NCBI GenBank assembly: GCA_037969585.1 | Contig: JBBKXR010000001.1 | Coordinates: 1 to 19,061 of the forward strand | Direction: 5' to 3' | Length of the DNA stretch: 19,061 bases | Origin: JBBKXR01 sp037969585 | Lineage (GTDB): Bacteria; Verrucomicrobiota; Verrucomicrobiia; Verrucomicrobiales; DEV007 | Shown: positions 13,140 to 19,061 of the stretch, one piece after another | Position numbering within the stretch: position 1 is the stretch's first letter | How the letters are laid out: every line of letters begins with the position of its first letter | Notes under the pieces: model-generated | What the model was told of the DNA's origin: nothing | Seen by the model: only the letters and a program-made list of their open reading frames with translations | The model's database searches: none | Made by a program: the position numbers and the translations under genes

Positions 13140-14477
13140 TTAGATCAAGTCGAGCGGCCCGGTGCTATCGCCAATCCGATCGGTCTTGATACCGGCGCGG
13201 TCGAGCATCGACACGTAGAGATTCGACATCGGCGTTGGCTGTTTGAGCTTGAGGTGACGCCCCGAGCGAAGACTGCCACCACCCCGCCCGGCTAGAATCA
13301 CCGGCAAGTTATCGTGATCGTGACGATTGGCGTCGCTGATCGCTCCGCCGTAAACGATCATGCTCTCGTCGAGTAAGCTGCCACCGTTGGTCGACTTCGT
13401 CGCCTTCATTTTCTTAAGAAAGTAAGCGAACTGCTCGGCGTAAAATTTATCGATCTTCGCCAACTTCTCAATCTTGGCAGCATCGTCGCGGTGATGGGAC
13501 AAATGGTGATGCCCCTCGGCGACTCCGATATCGCTGAAGCTGCGATTGCTGCCGTCGTGAGCGACCAGGAAACTCGCCACTCGCGTGCTGTCCGTCTGGA
13601 ATGCCATGATCATCAGGTCGTACATTAGACGGATGTGCGAGCCGTAGTCGGTGGGAATGCCGTTCGGGCGATCCGCGTCGGGAAGCTCTGCAGTGAAGTT
13701 TTCCGCCGCTTCGATCTTGCGCTCGAGTTCACGAATTCCGGTGAGGTATTCGTCCATTTTCAGGCGATCAGTGTAGCCGAGCTGCGCTTGAAATGATTTT
13801 GCGTCCTCAACCACAAAATCGAGAATACTTCTGCGCTCTTCGAGGCGTCGCGCCTGCGCTTTGCTGTCGCCGGGTGCGTCGGCCCGACCGAACAGTTTTT
13901 CAAAAACCAATCGTGGATCGATCTCCGGCGCGAGTGGCATCGTTGGTGTGCGCCAGGAAAAGTTGTACTGATACGCGCAGCTGTAACCAGAATCGCAGTT
14001 ACCTGCTTTTCGTCCAGGGTCACAACCAAGCTGCAGGGACTCGAGGCGCGTCCGTTTACCCAACTCAACCGCCGCCATCTGATCGACAGAGACTCCGATC
14101 TTGATGTCCGCACCCGCGGTTTTGCGCGCCTGCATGCCGGTCAGGAAAGTCGCATTGGCGCGTGCGTGATCACCACCGCCATCACCGTTGGCTCTGGCCT
14201 TGTCGTGCGCCAGTCCAGAGATGATTTGAATATCCTTTTTCACCGGCTCCAACGACGTCAGCGACGATGATAGCTGCCAATTTTCGCCCTCGCCGCTCGG
14301 GTTCCACTGCGGCATGATCGCTCCATTCGGCGTATAAATAAACGCCATCTTCATAGCGCCACCGGCTTTTTCTGCCGCCTTCGCGACAGGAGTCAGGCAC
14401 TCCAAGGATGGCAGGGCCACCAAGGTTCCGACGCCGCGCAAAAATTTCCGCCGATTGATGGTTGAGTAGTCGCTCAT
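13140..14477 (-). CDS. Tat-exported DUF1552 protein
   Basis: The 445-residue protein is exported by the Tat route: INRRKFLRG at residues 8-16 is a clean twin-arginine motif followed by a hydrophobic stretch (VGTLVALPSL). The body belongs to DUF1552 (PF07586), recognised by FIYTPNGAIMPQWNP near residue 45 and by the motif GHHHLSHH at 322-329, which gives the HxxSHH signature. The family resembles the alkaline-phosphatase/sulfatase-like DUF1501 proteins. In PVC bacteria its gene is typically next to a cytochrome-like DUF1592 protein gene, exactly as here, 86 bp upstream. The start ATG at 14475-14477 has no Shine-Dalgarno site but shares a 16-base leader pattern with its partner. The biochemical function of the pair is not established. 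A role in extracytoplasmic carbohydrate oxidation has been guessed from context. Confidence 0.93.
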   Translation of the reverse strand: MSDYSTINRRKFLRGVGTLVALPSLECLTPVAKAAEKAGGAMKMAFIYTPNGAIMPQWNPSGEGENWQLSSSLTSLEPVKKDIQIISGLAHDKARANGDGGGDHARANATFLTGMQARKTAGADIKIGVSVDQMAAVELGKRTRLESLQLGCDPGRKAGNCDSGYSCAYQYNFSWRTPTMPLAPEIDPRLVFEKLFGRADAPGDSKAQARRLEERRSILDFVVEDAKSFQAQLGYTDRLKMDEYLTGIRELERKIEAAENFTAELPDADRPNGIPTDYGSHIRLMYDLMIMAFQTDSTRVASFLVAHDGSNRSFSDIGVAEGHHHLSHHRDDAAKIEKLAKIDKFYAEQFAYFLKKMKATKSTNGGSLLDESMIVYGGAISDANRHDHDNLPVILAGRGGGSLRSGRHLKLKQPTPMSNLYVSMLDRAGIKTDRIGDSTGPLDLI

Positions 14478-14493
14478 GATATCTGTTCAATGT
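14478..14493 (-). promoter_or_regulatory. Shared leader motif before the DUF1552 start
   Basis: The 16 bases directly before the ATG read ACATTGAACAGATATC on the minus strand. The upstream partner gene has ACATTGAATAGAAACT in the same position, with 12 of 16 identical and the 5' half nearly invariant. Neither contains a Shine-Dalgarno sequence. It may be a translation-start element or an inherited duplication of the 5' region. Confidence 0.3.
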
Positions 14494-14563
14494 TGATTAA
14501 CTCTACCGCACTGGGCCGCACTTTCAGCCCCCGCGTTCATGTGACGTCCGACTCGATCTCGAC

Positions 14564-16954
14564 TTACGGTTTGGTGACAGCCTCTGTAGCGGCGACCTCG
14601 GCGTCGTGTTGATCACCCCTGCGTTTTTGAAACGGCACGGACTCGACCACGGCACGAATCAACGAGTGCATTTTGTGGCCGTTCGCCGCCACTTTTTCAC
14701 TGATCTCGCCGACCGCAGGCTTGTCGTAATACTCGACACCCCGGCCGAGCGCATAGGTGAGCATCGCCTCGGCCAGGTGACGAACGATGGCCTCTTGCTT
14801 CTGATTCGCTAACAGACTACGCAACTCGGCGGGCCCGTTGAATTTTTCACCGGTGTGAAGTTCTCCCGAAGCGTCGATCACTAATCCGCTTTCCGTGTCA
14901 CGCCACTCGCCGATGGCGCTGAAGTTTTCTAAACCGAAGCCAAGCGGATCCATGCGCGCGTGACATGCGGCACACGAGGCATCGGCGCGATGGATCTCCA
15001 ACTGTTGGCGCAGGGTCAGTTTTTGGGCGTCGTCGGCCGGCGCCGATTCTTCCAAGGCCGGAACGTCAGCCGGTGCGGGCGGCGGCGGCGTGCCGAGCAA
15101 ATTCTCCAGCACCCAATTGCCGCGGTTTACCGCCGAGGTCCGCGTCGGGTTTGAAGTGATGGTTAAAATACTCGCCTGAGTCATCAAACCGCCGCGCTGC
15201 TCCCGACTCGGCCCTTCGAAGACGACCTTGCGAAACTGATCTCCCTCGACGCCGGCAATACCATAGTGCTTGGCCAGGGTTTGATTCAGCCACGAATAAT
15301 CGGCGTCGATGAACTCGAGAATGCTGCGATTCTCAGCGACCACCCCGGAGAAGAAATGCTCGCTCTCACCGCGCATCGCTTTACGCAGCGAATCGTTCCA
15401 TCCTGGAAAACTTTTCTTGTCGGGAGTCACCAGATTCAAATTGCGCAGTTGCAACCACTGTCCGGCGAAGTTGCTGGTCAGCGCCGCGATCTTTTTGTCC
15501 GCCAGCATCCGCTCAATCTGCTGCTCGAGTTTTTTGCGCAGCTCGCCCCGATCAGCCAAGGCCATCAGTTCGGCATCCGGCATGCTGCTCCACAGAAAAT
15601 ACGAAAGCCGCGATGCCAGAGCGTGTTCATCGATCAGGTGAATGGCGTTGCTGTTGTCGGGATCCGGCTGCACTTCGCCGCGAAAAAGAAACTTCGGCGA
15701 GACCATGACCACCTGAAATGTCAGTTTGACCGCTTGATCGAAATTGCGATCGCCCTTCCGAGCGTCTTGGTAGAACGTCATCAAGCGGTCGAGTTCGGCT
15801 GCCTGCAATGGTCGACGATAGGCACGACGCATGAAGTTACCGATCACCGAGCGGGCTTTGTCGGTTTCCGATTTGGCATCGCCGGAAGCCGCTAGCAGCT
15901 TTTTGTGCACATCCGTCGGCGCTGGCACCGGGCGATTCAGTGGCCCGGTAATCTTAATACGAAACGCGCGAAGATTTCTATCGCGCTGCTTCGGATCCGT
16001 TGCCGTGGGATCGTACTGGTCATTTAAAAATTCGACATTCAACCAGCGTTGGCCGGGCTTCAGGGTCACATCCATCGAAAACCAACGCGGCGCGGCATAG
16101 GGACGGTCGACCCGAAAATCTTTCTGCTCCCCCTTTTCGATCGCCACCCGCATCAACGGCCATTCATTTTTCGACTGTGATCCGCCGGCCATTACTTCAA
16201 TCCGGTAATCTCCCGCTTCAGCGTTTTTCAACGGCACACCGACCGTCGCGGCGCTCGCCATATGACCGGTCTTGTCACCGATGCGTTCTCGTCCGTGAAA
16301 ATCGGTCTCTTCAAACTCCTGCACTTCAGGCGCTGGCGCTTCAGTGACGATGGCGGAATCCATCACGCGACCGGCTGCGTCTAAATATCTCTCCAAAAGC
16401 GCCGGTGAGAGCGTCAGGACATCGCCGATCGTGTCGAAGCCGTAACCGGTATCATCCGCCGGAAAATCGTCCGCTGGTCGCAAATCTACACCGACTAAAT
16501 CGCGCACCGTATTGTTATATTCGTCGCGGTTCAGACGGCGAATGGTCACCCGACCGGGATCGGGATTTTTCGGATCAAGTTTGAAAACATCCGCCTCGAT
16601 CCATTCGGCGATCATCTGCCGCTCTTCATCCGTCGGTTGCGGTTTTTCACCAGGCGGCATCAACAGACCTTCGACCGTGCTGTAAACATGATCCCAAAGC
16701 TTCACGTCGCTCATTACCATTTCCAGCTCAGCGTGCTCGTCGAGCGCAACGCCGCCCTTGTCCATGCCGTCGCCGTGACAGTCAAAACAGTACTCGATCA
16801 GAATCGGTTCGATCTCTGTCCGAAAATCGTGGCGCGGACTGTCGGCACTGCCCCGACACGCCGTGCCCGCAAGAAACAAGGCCGCGCAGCCGAGGACAGC
16901 GGCGCCACCCATCCAGCGGGAGGCGTTCGATCCTGTTCTGGCATGGTCCTTCAT
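14564..16954 (-). CDS. Cytochrome-type DUF1587/1595/1592/1588/1585 protein
   Basis: The 796-residue multidomain protein is exported: hydrophobic stretch at 16-32, then Cys33 in a weak lipobox (LAGTAC). Domains in order: PSCyt1-type cytochrome with heme motif CFDCH (Cys56, Cys59, His60) and a candidate Met ligand in LLMPPGEKP; DUF1587 from about 136 (VTIRRLNRDEYNNTVRDLVGVD); a carbohydrate-binding-like beta domain around 225-340; DUF1595 and DUF1592 (ARSVIGNFMRRAYRRPL through VVMVSPKFLFRGE, then LASRLSYFLWSSMPDAEL); DUF1588 with a second CxxCH (CAACH at 661-665) and MDPLGFGLENF; DUF1585 to the end (YALGRGVEYYDKPAV). The order and size are those of the planctomycete cytochrome family. It lies 86 bp upstream of the DUF1552 gene on the same strand and diverges from the esterase gene. 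It is probably a periplasmic electron-transfer protein with sugar-polymer affinity; the substrate is unknown. Confidence 0.95.
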   Translation of the reverse strand: MKDHARTGSNASRWMGGAAVLGCAALFLAGTACRGSADSPRHDFRTEIEPILIEYCFDCHGDGMDKGGVALDEHAELEMVMSDVKLWDHVYSTVEGLLMPPGEKPQPTDEERQMIAEWIEADVFKLDPKNPDPGRVTIRRLNRDEYNNTVRDLVGVDLRPADDFPADDTGYGFDTIGDVLTLSPALLERYLDAAGRVMDSAIVTEAPAPEVQEFEETDFHGRERIGDKTGHMASAATVGVPLKNAEAGDYRIEVMAGGSQSKNEWPLMRVAIEKGEQKDFRVDRPYAAPRWFSMDVTLKPGQRWLNVEFLNDQYDPTATDPKQRDRNLRAFRIKITGPLNRPVPAPTDVHKKLLAASGDAKSETDKARSVIGNFMRRAYRRPLQAAELDRLMTFYQDARKGDRNFDQAVKLTFQVVMVSPKFLFRGEVQPDPDNSNAIHLIDEHALASRLSYFLWSSMPDAELMALADRGELRKKLEQQIERMLADKKIAALTSNFAGQWLQLRNLNLVTPDKKSFPGWNDSLRKAMRGESEHFFSGVVAENRSILEFIDADYSWLNQTLAKHYGIAGVEGDQFRKVVFEGPSREQRGGLMTQASILTITSNPTRTSAVNRGNWVLENLLGTPPPPAPADVPALEESAPADDAQKLTLRQQLEIHRADASCAACHARMDPLGFGLENFSAIGEWRDTESGLVIDASGELHTGEKFNGPAELRSLLANQKQEAIVRHLAEAMLTYALGRGVEYYDKPAVGEISEKVAANGHKMHSLIRAVVESVPFQKRRGDQHDAEVAATEAVTKP

Positions 16955-16970
16955 AGTTTCTATTCAATGT
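16955..16970 (-). promoter_or_regulatory. Shared leader motif before the DUF1592-type gene start
   Basis: ACATTGAATAGAAACT on the minus strand lies flush with the ATG at 16952-16954. It aligns without gaps to the 16 bases before the DUF1552 start. See 14478-14493. Confidence 0.3.
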
Positions 16971-17158
16971 AGCTCAAGCGGCCCCGAATTCGCGCATCAA
17001 CTGTGGACAGTCGCAACACCAGCGGCGTTCAATTTCCGGATTTGTTCAGAATTTCATCCGCTAGCACCGAATCAGCTTCAAGCGGACCGATGCAAACTGC
17101 GCCATCGCGGCAAAATCAGCGCTTTTCAACTACTCAGCTCAACTGCGAGTCTGCAGCC

Positions 17159-18742
17159 ATGATTTTGAATAATATCCGACAGGCATTTTTGGTCGCGCCC
17201 CTTGCCGCAGTGGCACTGCTTTTGCCAAACGTCGCACAGGCTGAGCTCAAACTCCCCGCCATCATCGGCGATCACATGGTGCTGCAGCAAAAGCAGGCCA
17301 ATCCGATCTGGGGATGGGACACGCCCGGCACCGAAATCACCGTCAGCTTTGGATCGCAAACCAAAAAAGCCACCGCTGGTGACGATGGCAAGTGGACGGT
17401 CAAACTCGATCCCCTACCCGCCAATGCCGAGCCCGCTAAACTGGTGATCGCCGGCAGCAGCCAACGTGAAATTAACGACGTCCTGATCGGCGAAGTGTGG
17501 ATGTGCTCCGGCCAATCGAACATGGGCTTCACCCTCGGCGGCGACTGGAAAGCCCAAGTCGAATCGCTGAGTTCCAATCACCCCAACTTGCGACTGATGA
17601 CCGTACCGCGCCTCGGTACGCAGGAACTGCAGGACAATTTTGCAGGCACATGGCAAGCCGCCAACCCGACCAACAGCATGACCTTCAGCGCCGTTGGGTT
17701 TTTCTACGGCCGCTACCTCCACGAGATTCTCGACGTCCCCGTTGGATTGATCAACAACTCCTGGGGCGGCTCTGCAGCTGAAGCGTGGGTGCGTCGCGAT
17801 TCATTGGAAAAGGATCCACGCTTCAAATCGCTGATGGATACCTGGACCACACGCGAAGCCCACTACGCCACCGAACAATCCAAGACGCAGTTCGCCAAAA
17901 CACTCGCTACATGGGAGACCCAAGTCGCCGATGCAAAAGCCGCGGGAAAAACGCCGCCTCGACGCCCTTCCTCACCCGAGTCGATCCTCGCTGGCAACGC
18001 CCGCCCCGGTAACATCTTCGCCGGCGTCGTTCATCCGACAATCGGCTACGGCATGAAAGGCGTGATCTGGTATCAGGGCGAAAGCAACGCCGGTCGAGCC
18101 TGGGAATACCGTCAGCTGTTTCCCTACATGATCGAACAGTGGCGCGCCGAATGGCAGCAGGGCGATTTCCCTTTCTACTGGGTGCAACTCGCCGATTTCA
18201 AAGCCGAAACCGATACCCCCGGCGATAGCGACTGGGCCGAACTGCGCGAGGCGCAAACCCGAACGATGTCTCTGCCGAATACCGGCGAAGCGGTCATCAT
18301 CGACCTCGGCGAAGGCAACGACATTCACCCGAAAAACAAATACGACGTCGCTGCCCGTCTGGTGCGCTGGGCGCTGGCCAAGGATTATGGCTTCACCACC
18401 ATCGAAGCGCAAAGCCCGACCTTTGCCAATATGGCCATCGCCGGCAACAAGGCCACGTTGACCTTCGATCATGTCAACGGTGGCTTGCGCACCGTCGACG
18501 TCAACGAAGTCGAAGGCTTCGCTATCTGCGGCGAAGATCAGCAGTGGGTCTGGGCCGATGCCAAGATCACCGGCAACGACAGCATCACCGTTTCCAGTGA
18601 AAAAGTCCCCGTTCCCGTCGCCGTCCGCTACGCCTGGGCAGCCAACCCAGTGTGCAACGTCGTCTCAAAAATGGGCCTTCCGATGACCCCGTTCCGCACC
18701 GACGACTTCCCGATGATCACCAAGCCTGAAGGGGCTGAGTGA
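17159..18742 (+). CDS. Secreted sialate O-acetylesterase-like SGNH/SASA protein
   Basis: The 527-residue protein carries a Sec signal peptide (ILNNIRQAFLVAPLAAVALLLP, cleavage expected after AQA at residue 28). The SASA esterase core follows: MCSGQSNMGF with nucleophile Ser120, the conserved segment SWGGSAAEAWV, VIWYQGESNAGRAWEYRQLF, and GEGNDIHPKNK with the Asp388/His390 catalytic pair. The beta domain before the core (AIIGDHMVLQQKQANPIWGWDTPGTEITV) is the standard N-terminal part of the family. I start at ATG 17159-17161 because it gives a proper signal peptide; an open-frame start at 17003 adds 52 residues without signal character. It diverges from the cytochrome-type gene. Members of this family remove O-acetyl groups from sialic acids or from plant and algal polysaccharides; with no sialic acid genes nearby, polysaccharide de-acetylation is the safer inference. 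Confidence 0.93.
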   Translation: MILNNIRQAFLVAPLAAVALLLPNVAQAELKLPAIIGDHMVLQQKQANPIWGWDTPGTEITVSFGSQTKKATAGDDGKWTVKLDPLPANAEPAKLVIAGSSQREINDVLIGEVWMCSGQSNMGFTLGGDWKAQVESLSSNHPNLRLMTVPRLGTQELQDNFAGTWQAANPTNSMTFSAVGFFYGRYLHEILDVPVGLINNSWGGSAAEAWVRRDSLEKDPRFKSLMDTWTTREAHYATEQSKTQFAKTLATWETQVADAKAAGKTPPRRPSSPESILAGNARPGNIFAGVVHPTIGYGMKGVIWYQGESNAGRAWEYRQLFPYMIEQWRAEWQQGDFPFYWVQLADFKAETDTPGDSDWAELREAQTRTMSLPNTGEAVIIDLGEGNDIHPKNKYDVAARLVRWALAKDYGFTTIEAQSPTFANMAIAGNKATLTFDHVNGGLRTVDVNEVEGFAICGEDQQWVWADAKITGNDSITVSSEKVPVPVAVRYAWAANPVCNVVSKMGLPMTPFRTDDFPMITKPEGAE

Positions 18743-18772
18743 TCGGTTGCCACATCGAATTCAGATTCAGGC

Positions 18773-18837
18773 CTCGCGCAGAGACGCAGAGGCGCAGAGT
18801 TATCCCCTTCCTCTACGCCTCCGCGTCTCTGCGCGAG
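18773..18837 (-). terminator. 27-bp palindrome, candidate terminator between convergent genes
   Basis: The arms at 18773-18799 and 18811-18837 are complementary at 25 of 27 positions, with an 11-base loop. The left arm begins CTCGCGCAGAGACGCAG. As minus-strand RNA the two mismatches become G-U pairs, so the whole 27-bp stem pairs. As plus-strand RNA they are A-C clashes. That favours use at the 3' end of the minus-strand propeller gene (stop at 18908). On the plus strand ATTTT follows the right arm. CTCTGCG/CGCAGAG palindromes of this kind are dispersed repeats in many bacterial genomes, so it may equally be a mobile REP-type unit. Confidence 0.5.
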
Positions 18838-18907
18838 ATTTTCCGTCGGGCGGGTGCAGATGGGAGACCGCGCCGCCCTTGGTCGGCTCCACAAATATCC
18901 ACTGGGC

Positions 18908-19061
18908 TCACTCAGCACCGATCGCAAACAGATGCTCTGACCCACGGATAAAAATAGTTCCCTCCGAAATCGCCGGAGTCGCCATCAGTGGCTCGCCGAT
19001 TTCGTTGGTCGCCAGCAACTCAAATTCGTCACCGGCTTTGACGACAAAAACGTTACCGCTC
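18908..19061 (-). CDS. PQQ-like beta-propeller protein, C-terminal fragment
   Basis: The last 50 codons of a minus-strand gene run off the right edge (stop TGA at 18908-18910). The visible sequence ends with GEPLMATPAISEGTIFIRGS followed by EHLFAIGAE. The pattern of 'sample, then A-T-P-A-I, then G-x-I-F-I-R-x-x-x-H-L-F-A-I' is the closing blade of PQQ-like (YVTN/BamB-type) seven- or eight-bladed propellers, a very common exported protein type in PVC bacteria. The rest of the protein, including any signal peptide and cofactor-binding residues, is outside the window. It converges on the esterase gene with the palindrome 18773-18837 between them. Confidence 0.8.
   Translation of the reverse strand, partial: SGNVFVVKAGDEFELLATNEIGEPLMATPAISEGTIFIRGSEHLFAIGAE

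Noticed and set aside
17003..17158. Upstream start for the esterase gene at 17003
   Set aside because: It would bury the signal peptide behind 52 polar residues.
1..19061. tRNA, rRNA or CRISPR array
   Set aside because: No tRNA cloverleaf, no rRNA-like conserved blocks and no regularly spaced direct repeats were seen by eye.

Overview
The window looks like chromosomal DNA of a PVC-group bacterium, most likely Planctomycetota with Verrucomicrobiota as the alternative. This rests on gene content: a paired cytochrome-type DUF1587/1592/1588/1585 protein and Tat-exported DUF1552 protein, a secreted sialate O-acetylesterase, a PQQ-like beta-propeller protein, an SHD1-domain protein, poor Shine-Dalgarno sites, and moderately high GC outside the left end. 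No marker gene fixes the phylum.

Left end (1-1390) is accessory DNA. It opens with the last 46 codons of an integron-type integrase (IntI), ending at 143. The next base begins a 222-bp element with terminal inverted repeats (144-365). That element supplies the first eight codons of an orphan gene (342-797). A second, diverged 206-bp element of the same build lies at 1120-1325. Both carry the same 11-mer about 57 bp from their left end, followed by a hairpin whose stem differs by a compensated base pair. This unnamed element family is the most novel structure I see.

Centre (1391-12085) is one ten-gene run on the minus strand. In transcription order it encodes a short-chain dehydrogenase, ROK sugar kinase, SIS-domain sugar isomerase-like protein, MetE-type methyltransferase core, UlaG-like metallo-beta-lactamase-fold hydrolase, Gfo/Idh-type oxidoreductase, GcvT, GcvH, GcvP and an MTH1-like Nudix hydrolase. 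Gaps run from a 4-base overlap to 69 bp. The first six genes read as a carbohydrate module containing a one-carbon enzyme. The last four are a glycine cleavage operon (T, H and one-piece P; L protein not here) with a nucleotide-pool sanitising enzyme coupled to gcvP. Joint function of the two modules is inference.

Right end (12262-19061) holds envelope and periplasmic functions: a putative lipoprotein with an SHD1-like domain and C-terminal coiled coil, then a minus-strand pair (c-type cytochrome-like protein, Tat-exported DUF1552 protein), a divergent sialate O-acetylesterase, and the C-terminal end of a PQQ-like propeller protein. The pattern suggests exported handling of polysaccharides. 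Each convergent gene pair has an intergenic palindrome (13028-13046 and 18773-18837). I saw no rRNA, tRNA, CRISPR array or riboswitch.
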